A DNA stretch of 35,398 bases. It comes from Candidatus Gastranaerophilales bacterium. GTDB taxonomy: Bacteria > Cyanobacteriota > Vampirovibrionia > Gastranaerophilales > Gastranaerophilaceae. Positions 8,026-15,022 of this stretch are shown here, in pieces; within the stretch, counting starts at the first letter, position 1, and each line of letters begins with the position of its first letter. The stretch covers positions 1-35,398 of the forward strand of contig CALURX010000019.1 of NCBI GenBank assembly GCA_944323265.1, in the 5' to 3' direction. The notes below the pieces were generated by a model. The model did not search any database, was not told the origin of the DNA, and worked only from the letters and a program-made list of their open reading frames with translations. The translations under genes and the position numbers were made by a program.

Positions 8026-8060
8026 TTGGAAAAATGGCAAAAGTTGTTACAAATAAAGAC

Positions 8061-8090
8061 TTGTACACGCCATGATTTCTATTATATAAT
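8061..8090 (+). promoter_or_regulatory. Promoter of yggS-sepF
   Basis: TTGTAC, an 18-nt spacer and TATAAT, 21 nt before the yggS ATG at 8112. The leader contains a purine-rich GAGGGTCGAGGGG ribosome binding region. TTGTTACAAAT immediately upstream (8043-8053) also occurs in the flagellin/vor intergenic region. Confidence 0.7.
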
Positions 8091-8111
8091 ACAATAGAGG
8101 GTCGAGGGGAA

Positions 8112-8822
8112 ATGTTGATACCATCACAAAACTGGGGCGAAGATATTCAGATTGAAAGTTCGCAGGTAAAAACAAATCTTCGGCAGATACAAGATCAAAT
8201 CGCACCTTATAACGTAAAAATAGTAGCAGTAACCAAGTATTTCGGGCTTAATGCAATAAAAGCGGGATATGAAGCAGGGATTAGGGATTTTGGAGAATCG
8301 CGCGCACTGGAAGCTATAGAAAAGATTGAAATGCTTCCCGACGAGATTAGGGAAAATTCTACATTCCACTTTATAGGGCACCTGCAGACGAATAAAGCAG
8401 CCAGGGTCGTTAAATATTTTGATGTGATACATTCTGTTGATTCATTAAAACTGGCAAGAACAATTTCACAAGCAGCCTGTAATTTAAATAAGCGAGAGAG
8501 AATTTTATTACAGCTGAACAACGCAAAAGAAGAGCAGAAGTCAGGGTATGATAAGGCAGAACTTAAGGCAGATTTTAGAGCAATCATAGCACTTGAGGGT
8601 ATTGAGGTTATCGGACTGATGAATATGGCACCGCTTGGAGCCGGAGAAGAAGTGCTTGAATATTTGTTTGCTGATGTAAGACAGTTTAGAGATGAACTGG
8701 AACAAGAGTTTAGCGTAAAGCTTCCTGAGTTATCAATGGGGATGAGTGATGATTATCCGGTTGCTGTCAGGAACGGCGCTACAATTATCAGAATCGGAAG
8801 AAAATTATTTAATAGAGTATAA
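8112..8822 (+). CDS. YggS/PROSC family pyridoxal-phosphate homeostasis protein
   Basis: The 236 residues form a single PLP-binding TIM-barrel domain. The lysine expected to hold PLP is in KIVAVTKYFG (about residues 35-44). FHFIGHLQTNK (about 84-94), GLMNMAP and LSMGMSDDYPVAVRNGATIIRIG are further family landmarks. The protein buffers free PLP and has no known catalytic activity. It is followed 11 nt later by sepF, the arrangement known from Firmicutes and Cyanobacteria, where it lies in the division cluster. Confidence 0.93.
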   Translation: MLIPSQNWGEDIQIESSQVKTNLRQIQDQIAPYNVKIVAVTKYFGLNAIKAGYEAGIRDFGESRALEAIEKIEMLPDEIRENSTFHFIGHLQTNKAARVVKYFDVIHSVDSLKLARTISQAACNLNKRERILLQLNNAKEEQKSGYDKAELKADFRAIIALEGIEVIGLMNMAPLGAGEEVLEYLFADVRQFRDELEQEFSVKLPELSMGMSDDYPVAVRNGATIIRIGRKLFNRV

Positions 8823-8833
8823 ATGGAGGAGAA

Positions 8834-9340
8834 ATGGCACTATCAGAAGGATTAAAAGGTTTCGTGAATTTTTTCACAAAAAGTTTCAATGAAGGTAATG
8901 ATGAAGACGCTTTCATGGATTTAGTAGATCGTGAAGGTGATTATGATACAGATGGTACTTTAGCTTTGGATACTATGTATCCTACAAGAATAAAACAGGA
9001 ACGCTCTTTTGAAAGAGAATCAAAAGTAGTTTCTCATCCAAATTCTTATAAATCAGGTGAAGTTACTGTAATTGAGCCGCGTTCATTCTCTGAGTCAGCT
9101 CAGATTGTGAAAAAATTGATTGACAAGAAAACCGTAATTCTTCATTTGGATTTGTTAGACAAGGAACAATCTCAAAGAACAATCGACTTTATCTGCGGTG
9201 CAGCACACGCATTGAACGGTACTGCTCAAAAAATCAGTGATATGGTATTCATATTCACACCGAGCAATGTCTCTCTTTCTGTAGAAAACGGCGCTATGCA
9301 GAGCAAATTCGCTGAATCTTTGTGGAACAAACCTCTCTAG
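8834..9340 (+). CDS. sepF: Cell-division protein SepF
   Basis: The 168-residue protein has an N-terminal amphipathic membrane-binding segment (SEGLKGFVNFFTKSF), an acidic linker, and the SepF domain (about 78-160). That domain includes VIEPRSFSESAQIVKKLIDKKTVILHLDLLDKEQSQRTIDFICGAA. SepF ties FtsZ filaments to the membrane in Gram-positives and Cyanobacteria, replacing FtsA. It is co-transcribed with yggS and has a GGAGG ribosome binding site. The TAG stop is followed in frame by GGG TAA, part of the recurring GGGGTAAAT motif. Confidence 0.92.
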   Translation: MALSEGLKGFVNFFTKSFNEGNDEDAFMDLVDREGDYDTDGTLALDTMYPTRIKQERSFERESKVVSHPNSYKSGEVTVIEPRSFSESAQIVKKLIDKKTVILHLDLLDKEQSQRTIDFICGAAHALNGTAQKISDMVFIFTPSNVSLSVENGAMQSKFAESLWNKPL

Positions 9341-9439
9341 GGGTAAATATATAGGGCTGGTTAGTTAAAGCGACTAGCCTGGTGCCTCCGGAGTGGGGGG
9401 GTAAATAAATTTAGGTTGGATGTAAGCCTACAAGTTCAA
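9339..9439 (+). repeat. Two GGGGTAAAT + stem-loop units after sepF
   Basis: GGGGTAAAT occurs at 9339-9347 and again at about 9399-9407. The first is followed by GGCTGGTT/GACTAGCC, an 8-bp stem with G-U pairs, and the second by TAGGTT/AGCCTA. CTACAAGTTCAAG then occurs twice (about 9429 and 9462). The 295-nt gap from sepF to the aldolase holds these, a terminator and an inverted repeat, and no gene. Confidence 0.6.
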
Positions 9440-9528
9440 GAATTTGGCCAGTTGATAAGACTACAAGTTCAAGCATTAAAAATTAAAATTTTAAAAATAA
9501 TATATTGATTTGTGATAGTTGGATTTTC

Positions 9529-9555
9529 AGGATGCATTTGCATCCTTTTTCTTTT
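9529..9555 (+). terminator. Terminator of yggS-sepF
   Basis: AGGATGCA TT TGCATCCT followed by TTTTCTTTT: an 8-bp stem with a U-rich tail, about 190 nt after sepF. The long 3' untranslated region contains the GGGGTAAAT units. Confidence 0.85.
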
Positions 9556-9597
9556 ATTATGACTTTACTTTTCTCCCCTTTTGTAGTAATCATGAGG

Positions 9598-9616
9598 ATG
9601 TAAATGTAATTTACAT
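9598..9616 (+). promoter_or_regulatory. Perfect inverted repeat before the aldolase gene
   Basis: ATGTAAAT GTA ATTTACAT is a perfect 8-bp dyad with a 3-nt centre. It ends 19 nt before the aldolase ATG and just ahead of its ribosome binding site (GAAGGAGAA). It is either a repressor operator or a small leader stem-loop. Confidence 0.55.
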
Positions 9617-9635
9617 GAAAAGAAGGAGAACTCAC

Positions 9636-10595
9636 ATGAGTGAAAGAAGATTAGTCGGAACAAACGAAATGTTCAAAAAAGCGCTCGCTGGCGGTTATGC
9701 TATTGGTGCTTACAATGTTAACAACATGGAAATTCTGCAAGCTATTGCTGAAGCTGCTGAAGAAACAAGATCACCAATCATTCTTCAAGTATCAGCAGGT
9801 GCAAGAAAGTATGCAAACCAAACTTACTTGATTAAATTAGTTGAAGCAGCTCTTGCTACAACTACAGTACCTATTGCACTTCACTTAGACCACGGTGCAG
9901 ATTTCGATATTTGTAAAGCTTGTATCGACGGCGGTTTCTCTTCTGTTATGATTGACGGAAGCAGATTCCCATTGGAAGAAAATATTAAATTAACTAAACA
10001 AGTTGTAGACTACGCTCATCCGCGCGGAGTTTCAGTAGAAGCTGAACTTGGTAAATTAGCAGGTGTAGAAGATGACGTTAAAGTTCACGCTAAAGATTCA
10101 ACTTACACTGATCCTGCAGAAGCTGCAAGATTTGTTAAAGAAACTGGCTGTGATTCTTTGGCAGTTGCTATCGGAACATCTCACGGTGCTTACAAATTCA
10201 AAGGCGAAGCTAAATTAGACTTTGAAAGACTTGCTGAAATCAAAAAAGCTGTAAACGAAATCGTTGGCTATGATTATCCGCTCGTACTTCACGGTTCATC
10301 ATCAGTTCCGAAAGAATTCGTAGCAAAATGCAACCAGTTTGGTGGTAAATTACCTGATGCTCAAGGTGTTCCTGAAGATATGCTTAACTATGCTTCTAAG
10401 CATGGTGTTGCTAAGATTAACATCGATACTGACTTAAGATTAGCTATGACAGCAACTATCAGAGAATTCTTTATTGAACATCCTGAAAAATTTGACCCAC
10501 GTGAATACATGGGACCGGGTAGAACAGCTGTTAAAGAAATGGTAATGCACAAAATGCGCGACGTATTAGGAACAGCTGGTCACGCTGACGACTAA
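9636..10595 (+). CDS. Class II fructose-bisphosphate aldolase
   Basis: The 319 residues start at the ATG with AAGGAG upstream; an in-frame extension to 9519 would run through the terminator and is rejected. Family landmarks are HLDHG at residues 83-87 (catalytic Asp85, zinc His86), zinc ligands His183 (GTSHGAYK) and His219 (VLHGSSS), and NIDTDLR near 262-268 for phosphate binding. The enzyme cleaves fructose-1,6-bisphosphate in glycolysis and forms it in gluconeogenesis. A tagatose-bisphosphate aldolase cannot be excluded. It stands alone between two terminators, and its regular codon usage suggests high expression. Confidence 0.92.
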   Translation: MSERRLVGTNEMFKKALAGGYAIGAYNVNNMEILQAIAEAAEETRSPIILQVSAGARKYANQTYLIKLVEAALATTTVPIALHLDHGADFDICKACIDGGFSSVMIDGSRFPLEENIKLTKQVVDYAHPRGVSVEAELGKLAGVEDDVKVHAKDSTYTDPAEAARFVKETGCDSLAVAIGTSHGAYKFKGEAKLDFERLAEIKKAVNEIVGYDYPLVLHGSSSVPKEFVAKCNQFGGKLPDAQGVPEDMLNYASKHGVAKINIDTDLRLAMTATIREFFIEHPEKFDPREYMGPGRTAVKEMVMHKMRDVLGTAGHADD

Positions 10596-10645
10596 GGGGG
10601 TAAATGTATTGGTCGGCTTTTAGGTTACCGACTGATATAAAAACT
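10595..10645 (+). repeat. GGGGTAAAT + stem-loop after the aldolase
   Basis: TAA of the aldolase is followed directly by GGGGGTAAATGTATTG, then GTCGG/CCGAC around the loop CTTTTAGGTTA. A further stretch of about 45 nt leads to the main terminator. Confidence 0.6.
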
Positions 10646-10688
10646 CTAAGGTCGCTTCAACGGTATAACTACTGGTGAAAGCTAATTT

Positions 10689-10723
10689 GGCGGGCACAAG
10701 CAAATGCTTGTGCCCGCCTTTTT
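10689..10723 (+). terminator. Strong rho-independent terminator
   Basis: GGCGGGCACAAGCA, loop AA, TGCTTGTGCCCGCC and TTTTT: a perfect 14-bp GC-rich stem. It ends the aldolase transcript and isolates the following gene. Confidence 0.96.
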
Positions 10724-10756
10724 ACAAAAAATATTGAAGTGTTTTGTATAAGATTA

Positions 10757-10765
10757 TGTTATAAT
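10757..10765 (+). promoter_or_regulatory. Extended -10 promoter predicting a leaderless mRNA
   Basis: TGT TATAAT is followed by GCCTTT and the ATG at 10772, a gap of exactly 6 nt. There is no ribosome binding site between box and start. A TTGAAG at 10734-10739 would need a 20-nt spacer, so the extended -10 probably carries the promoter. Confidence 0.65.
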
Positions 10766-10771
10766 GCCTTT

Positions 10772-12013
10772 ATGAAAAAGAAAATTTTAATAGTTGGCAA
10801 CAGTGCTTCTTCTTATGCACTTGCAAAAAAATTGGCAGAAAAACATGATGTTTTTGTTACACCTTCTTCTGATACGCTGAAAGAATTTGTAACCTGTCTG
10901 GATATTAGAGAGGACAATATTTCGGAACTTCTTGAATTTGTAATGGAAAACGAAATTGACTTGACAATTCCGGTTTCTGAGGTTGCTATTAAAAATGATA
11001 TTGCGGGGAAATTTCAGCAGAACAATCAGCAAATATTTGCACCGAATGCGCGTGCCGGCAGAATTGCTTTTGATAAGGCTCTTGCGAAAAAGATTCTGTA
11101 TAAACTCAGAATCCCGACACCAAAGTTTGGGATATTTGAAAAACAAAATATGGTGTTGGACTATATTAAGAATTTAAAAAATCCGTTTGTTCTAAAAACA
11201 GACGATGCCCATAGTGCGGCAGCATTTACATCCTTTACAACTGCAAAAAATCTTATTGACACAAGTTTTATAGAAAAAAGTAAGAAAATTATAATAGAAG
11301 ACTATATTTACGGAACCCCATTTTCGTTTTATGCAGTAACAGACGGTTACAAGGCTTTGCCAATAGGTTCATCTATTACATACAAACACGCTCTGGAAGG
11401 AGACGGTGGGCAGCTTACAAGCGGAATGGGGGCGTGTGCACCTAATTATAAACTTAGTATCGAAAATGAGTATTACCTGATGGATAACATTATTTATCCA
11501 CTCTTGGATTATCTGGAAATAGAAGGTAACCCATACTTGGGAATTCTGGGTGTAAATGGGATTTTAACCGAGGACGGCAGAATCTCTGTTCTTGGCTGGC
11601 AGTCTTTTATGCAGGATTGTGATGCGGCTGCTGTATTGGATATTTTGGATGAGGATTTGTATAATTTGTTTGAATCCTGTGTTATTGGTTCATTCAGTGA
11701 TGAAGTCGATTCAATACGTTTGTGCGAAAAATATTCTGCCTCGCTGGTTCTGACAAATAAAAACAGAACTAATTCTGAAAACAGTGTTACAGGTCTTGAT
11801 AACCTTGATGAGGAAACTCTAATAACCTTTTATCCTTCAGTAAGAAAGAATCGGTATCTGGAATATGAAGCTGCAGATTATGGTTCTGTATTAGCCTTAA
11901 CAGCATCGGGCTCAACTCCGGCAAGAGCTGCTGATAGGGTTTATAGAGAAGCAGAAGATATCGAATTTAAAGGCGTTTCATATAGAAAAGATCTATGCCG
12001 TATAAAAGCTTGA
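10772..12013 (+). CDS. Divergent PurD-like ATP-grasp protein
   Basis: The 413 residues have the length and domain order of phosphoribosylamine-glycine ligase: an N-terminal Rossmann-like domain (KILIVGNSASSYALAKKLAEK), an A subdomain (DKALAKKILYKLRIPTPKFG), an ATP-grasp centre (IYGTPFSFYAVTDG; YKHALEGDGGQLTSGMGACAP), and a C-terminal lobe. However, the usual metal-binding EFNxRxGDPE block is replaced by VLGWQSFMQDCDA (about residues 268-280), and the N-terminal GxGGREHAL is NSASSYAL. It may be a purine enzyme with drifted motifs, or a paralogue with another substrate or no catalysis. No other pur gene is nearby. The start is set by the promoter 6 nt upstream. Confidence 0.7.
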   Translation: MKKKILIVGNSASSYALAKKLAEKHDVFVTPSSDTLKEFVTCLDIREDNISELLEFVMENEIDLTIPVSEVAIKNDIAGKFQQNNQQIFAPNARAGRIAFDKALAKKILYKLRIPTPKFGIFEKQNMVLDYIKNLKNPFVLKTDDAHSAAAFTSFTTAKNLIDTSFIEKSKKIIIEDYIYGTPFSFYAVTDGYKALPIGSSITYKHALEGDGGQLTSGMGACAPNYKLSIENEYYLMDNIIYPLLDYLEIEGNPYLGILGVNGILTEDGRISVLGWQSFMQDCDAAAVLDILDEDLYNLFESCVIGSFSDEVDSIRLCEKYSASLVLTNKNRTNSENSVTGLDNLDEETLITFYPSVRKNRYLEYEAADYGSVLALTASGSTPARAADRVYREAEDIEFKGVSYRKDLCRIKA

Positions 12014-12065
12014 CTTAACATTTCTTTACAAATTGTTTCAAAAAAGGCAATTTTTTAATCTCTAA

Positions 12066-12080
12066 ATACTTTATATATAT
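12066..12080 (+). promoter_or_regulatory. ATACTTTATATATAT element, copy 1
   Basis: This 15-bp element ends 42 nt before the ATG of the ribbon-helix-helix gene. It is identical to 15929-15943 and 20657-20671. CAATTTT begins 18 nt upstream of it here and in copy 2, and ATTTCTTTACAA lies further upstream. It probably contains the -10 region. Confidence 0.6.
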
Positions 12081-12122
12081 ACGAGTTACAAATAAATATA
12101 CAGAGTATAAAAGGAGTACATT

Positions 12123-12314
12123 ATGGCAAGAGTTTTGATTTCAATGCCTGAAAGCTTTTTAGGCAAAATTGACGAAGTAGCTGAGAATGAAAGCAGATCA
12201 AGATCTGAGTTGATTAGAGAGGCTTTGAGGAGTTATATTACACGTTCTCAGGTTCGTCAAAACACTTTGGCAGATAAAAATGCCAGAATTTTAGAGGCGC
12301 TGCTGGAAGGGTAG
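12123..12314 (+). CDS. Ribbon-helix-helix (CopG-type) DNA-binding protein
   Basis: The 63-residue protein has an N-terminal beta strand (RVLISMPESFLGKID) and two helices (ESRSRSELIREALRSYI), the classic RHH dimer fold that inserts a beta ribbon into the DNA major groove. A short, probably helical tail follows. No toxin gene follows, so this looks like a free-standing regulator rather than an antitoxin. AAGGAG lies 7-8 nt before the ATG. The TAG stop is followed in frame by GGG TAA (GGGGTAAAT motif). It could regulate itself or the other genes that share the upstream element. Confidence 0.85.
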   Translation: MARVLISMPESFLGKIDEVAENESRSRSELIREALRSYITRSQVRQNTLADKNARILEALLEG

Positions 12315-12480
12315 GGGTAAATGTATTGCTTGGGGCAACCTACAAGCTTAAAACTCCTAGAAACTTACCCATTTAGCGAGGGGATTTAGAAAATAAACAC
12401 GAGAAAACACGCGAGGAAAACACGAGGAAAAAGACAAGACGAGAGAAAAAAGAAAAAATGCGAAAGCAAAAAAACAACCA
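12314..12480 (+). other. Long purine-rich 3' untranslated region
   Basis: After GGGGTAAAT the sequence can form GCTTG/CAAGC. From about 12390 it becomes almost pure A/G with C interruptions, with three imperfect copies of AACACGAGGAAA (about 12394-12432). No start codon with coding potential is seen. It ends at the terminator at 12482. Confidence 0.55.
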
Positions 12481-12481
12481 T

Positions 12482-12514
12482 AGGAATTCTGCGAAAATGG
12501 AATTCCTTTTTTTT
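12482..12514 (+). terminator. Terminator of the ribbon-helix-helix gene
   Basis: GGAATTC, loop TGCGAAAATG, GAATTCC, then eight T. A 7-bp stem, extended by an A-T pair on the outside. Confidence 0.88.
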
Positions 12515-12525
12515 GTGTGTTTTAA

Positions 12526-12554
12526 TTGACAGAGAGGCCTGTTAGCGGTAGATT
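12526..12554 (+). promoter_or_regulatory. Promoter of the MFS transporter gene
   Basis: Consensus -35 TTGACA (12526-12531), an exact 17-nt spacer, and TAGATT (12549-12554). The expected transcription start is about 12561, only 4 nt before the ATG at 12565, so the mRNA is nearly leaderless. Confidence 0.75.
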
Positions 12555-12564
12555 AACAAAAGGT

Positions 12565-13803
12565 ATGAAAGATAGAAAATTCGGGATACATTTAACTTTA
12601 ATAGTATTGGGATCTTTATTTTACTTTTTCGCAAATTTTCAGAGGATAGTAATTCCCGGTACAGTTTTTGATTTATTGCAGCATGAGCTGGCTGTAAGCG
12701 CTCCGTATATAACGGCTTTTGGCGCAATATTTATGTATATATATGCTTTCAATCAGCTTGTAATAGGGGTTTTGGTTGACAGATTCGGCGGCTATAGAGT
12801 TATGTGGGGCGGAGGAATTATCCTTGCAATAGGTGCAATGCTTTTCCCGGTTACTTCTAATCTGTTTATTATGTACTTAAGTCGTGCGCTCGTCGGGCTT
12901 GGCGGAAGCTGTTTTTATTTAAGTCTGATAAGAGAGCTTAAGGATTGGGTTTCTGATAAAAACTTCGGGATTGCGATTTCTGTAATGCTTTTTGTCGGAT
13001 ATGCAGGAGGTATCGCAGCAAACGCGCCGTTTGTTTTTATGACAAAATTTATTAACTGGCGGGAACTGCTTTTTATTTTAGGTGCAATTGTTTTTGCGGG
13101 AGTAATTCTTTTTTCTGTATTAAAAACTCGAATCCAGCTTCCAGAGATAAACAGGTCTGTAAAGATGAGAATTTTGCCGTTTAGGCTTGTTTTGCATAAA
13201 AAGCATAACCGAAACTTATTTAGCTTTGCTTGCTGTAACTTTGGTATTTCTTATGTTATACAGGCTATTATCGGGAAAAAATTCCTTGAAGATTTTTGTC
13301 TTATGTCATCATCAAAGGCCGCAATGGTTTTATCGATTATGGCAATAGTTGCGGCGTCTTTTAATATTATTAACGCATCTGTATGCAAATTGTGTCACAA
13401 CCACAGAGTTCGTTTTCTCAAAAATGCATCAGTTATTACATTTGTATCATTGTTAATAATTTGTATCTGTCTTTTATTCAACATAAGAACAGGGTTTATC
13501 GCGTTTATATTCTGTGTCCTTGCTGCAAACGCAAGTCTTACATCCCTTCTTGTTCCGGTGCTCCATCTTACAAACAGAAAAATGGTTTCCGGAACTGCTG
13601 TAAGCATAATGAATTTTTGTTTCTTTATGATGGTTGGAATTCTGGGCACGGTAATGGGATTCCTATTAAATCTGTTTGAGCCTGTCAAGAAAGGGAATGT
13701 TCTTGTGTACACAAATTATTCTTACCTTGCAGTATTCGGGCTATTCTTTATTATAAGCGTGTTTGAGCTATATAAGGCTAGAAAGCTCTCTGATAAATAT
13801 TGA
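12565..13803 (+). CDS. Major facilitator superfamily transporter
   Basis: The 412-residue integral membrane protein has about 12 hydrophobic segments. The MFS loop motif between helices 2 and 3 is recognisable (GVLVDRFGGYRVMWGGG). Helix 4-5 has SRALVGLGGSCFYLSLIRELKDW. The substrate cannot be predicted. An in-frame TTG at 12526 coincides with the -35 box, so the ATG at 12565 is chosen. The gene overlaps the convergent coaE by 36 bp. Confidence 0.85.
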   Translation: MKDRKFGIHLTLIVLGSLFYFFANFQRIVIPGTVFDLLQHELAVSAPYITAFGAIFMYIYAFNQLVIGVLVDRFGGYRVMWGGGIILAIGAMLFPVTSNLFIMYLSRALVGLGGSCFYLSLIRELKDWVSDKNFGIAISVMLFVGYAGGIAANAPFVFMTKFINWRELLFILGAIVFAGVILFSVLKTRIQLPEINRSVKMRILPFRLVLHKKHNRNLFSFACCNFGISYVIQAIIGKKFLEDFCLMSSSKAAMVLSIMAIVAASFNIINASVCKLCHNHRVRFLKNASVITFVSLLIICICLLFNIRTGFIAFIFCVLAANASLTSLLVPVLHLTNRKMVSGTAVSIMNFCFFMMVGILGTVMGFLLNLFEPVKKGNVLVYTNYSYLAVFGLFFIISVFELYKARKLSDKY

Positions 13804-14286
13804 CACTTGCCTGTTTAAATCCTCTATAGAGCCGTTGTTATCAATAACCCAGTCTGATTTTGGGATTTTTTCATCTTGCGGAATTTGGGATTTTATTCTT
13901 AACAGAGCCTCATCTTCCGTAAAATTATTTCGCCTCATAAGTCTTTCAAGTCTGAGCTTTTCATCAGAGGCAATAAAAAGAATTTTGTCGAACATTGTAT
14001 CAAAATTAGTCTCAAAGAGCAGCGGAACTGATACAAAAACCACTTTACTATCTTGTTGAAAAATCTTTAAAATCTCTGCTTTAACTTTCGGGTGAATGTA
14101 CTCTTCAAGTTTCTTCTTTTTTTGAGGGTCTGCAAAAACTTCTGCCCCGAGTTTTCTTCTGTCAACATTACCCAGAAATTTGTGTGCAATTTTATCAGCA
14201 TCATACACAGGAAATTCTTTTGCAAGAATATTTTCAACCTGAGATTTTCCGGCAGCTATATTACCCGTTATCGCTATTTTCAGCAT
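13768..14286 (-). CDS. coaE: Dephospho-CoA kinase
   Basis: The 172 residues start MLKIAITGNIAAGKSQ, with the P-loop GNIAAGKS at 8-15. VYDADKIAHKFL, the lid region and YIHPKVKAEI identify the family. The enzyme phosphorylates dephospho-CoA in the last step of CoA synthesis. It is somewhat shorter than usual (about 200 residues), mainly in the C-terminal part. It overlaps the end of rluB by 26 bp and follows it in the same operon. Confidence 0.9.
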   Translation of the reverse strand: MLKIAITGNIAAGKSQVENILAKEFPVYDADKIAHKFLGNVDRRKLGAEVFADPQKKKKLEEYIHPKVKAEILKIFQQDSKVVFVSVPLLFETNFDTMFDKILFIASDEKLRLERLMRRNNFTEDEALLRIKSQIPQDEKIPKSDWVIDNNGSIEDLNRQVSIFIRELSSLI

Positions 14287-15022
14287 ATTCCCTCTTTATT
14301 TTTGAAATGTATGCTTTAAGCTCTTTTACCTGTTTGGGCTTAATCTGTTTTACCTGTCCGCGCTTCAAGCCTTCTATTGTAACAGTAGCGTGCTGAATCC
14401 TCTTGAGTGATTCAACTTCAAAGCCGAGTTTTGCAAACATTTTTCTTATCTGCCTGTTCATTCCCTGATATAGAACAACCTGAATAACAGATGAATTATT
14501 TTTTATGTCAGTCGGCAAGGTTTCGGCGTAAGCTGTCTTTTTTTCTCCGCTGTCTGTTTCAATTTCAATACCATTTAGCATTTCTTCAGCCTGCGATTTT
14601 GTAAACTTGCCGTTTATTGTGACAACATAAACTTTTGGAACCTTAATTGACGGATGTGTCATTTCATTTATGAAATCTCCGTCATTTGTCAGAATCAAAA
14701 GCCCAGTTGATTCTCTATCCAGTCTTCCGACAGGCTTAAGTCCGTGCAGTTCTTCCGGCAATATATCATAAATCGTTTTTCTGCCTTTTTCATCGTCACT
14801 TGTGGTAATATATCCTGCCGGTTTGTAGAATTTATAATATTTTAAATCCTGAGGCTTGATAAGTTTGTTGTCAACATAAACACGGTCTTTTTCTCTCACG
14901 TAAAACCCGAGCTCTTTAACAACTTTATCATTAACCCGCACTCTGCCTTCCAGTATAAGCTCATCAGCCTTTCTTCTGGAGCAGATTCCTGCGGATGCGA
15001 TATACTTATTCAGCCTTGGCAT
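14261..15022 (-). CDS. RluB/RsuA-family rRNA pseudouridine synthase
   Basis: The start at 15022 gives 253 residues beginning MPRLNKYIASAGICSRRKADELI, the S4 RNA-binding domain (about 1-60). AAGGA lies 8 nt upstream. The catalytic domain has the aspartate in GRLDRESTGLLILTNDGDF (about residues 99-117) and MNRQIRKMFAKLGFEV near 205-220. It isomerises a uridine in rRNA; RluB (23S U2605) is favoured by length, but RsuA or RluE/F types cannot be separated by eye. The gene overlaps the thioesterase by 17 bp and coaE by 26 bp. Confidence 0.87.
   Translation of the reverse strand: MPRLNKYIASAGICSRRKADELILEGRVRVNDKVVKELGFYVREKDRVYVDNKLIKPQDLKYYKFYKPAGYITTSDDEKGRKTIYDILPEELHGLKPVGRLDRESTGLLILTNDGDFINEMTHPSIKVPKVYVVTINGKFTKSQAEEMLNGIEIETDSGEKKTAYAETLPTDIKNNSSVIQVVLYQGMNRQIRKMFAKLGFEVESLKRIQHATVTIEGLKRGQVKQIKPKQVKELKAYISKIKREYAENSDNG

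Noticed and set aside
9519-9635. N-terminal extension of the aldolase
   Set aside because: The extension crosses a T-rich terminator and an inverted repeat and encodes nothing aldolase-like; the ATG at 9636 has a strong ribosome binding site.
10603-10677. Short open frame starting at ATG in GGGGTAAATG after the aldolase (24 residues)
   Set aside because: Spacing to the G-rich stretch is too short, and the similar motif copies have no ATG; more likely RNA structure than a peptide gene.
12526-12564. TTG start for the MFS transporter
   Set aside because: This TTG is the first triplet of a consensus -35 box (TTGACA-17-TAGATT).
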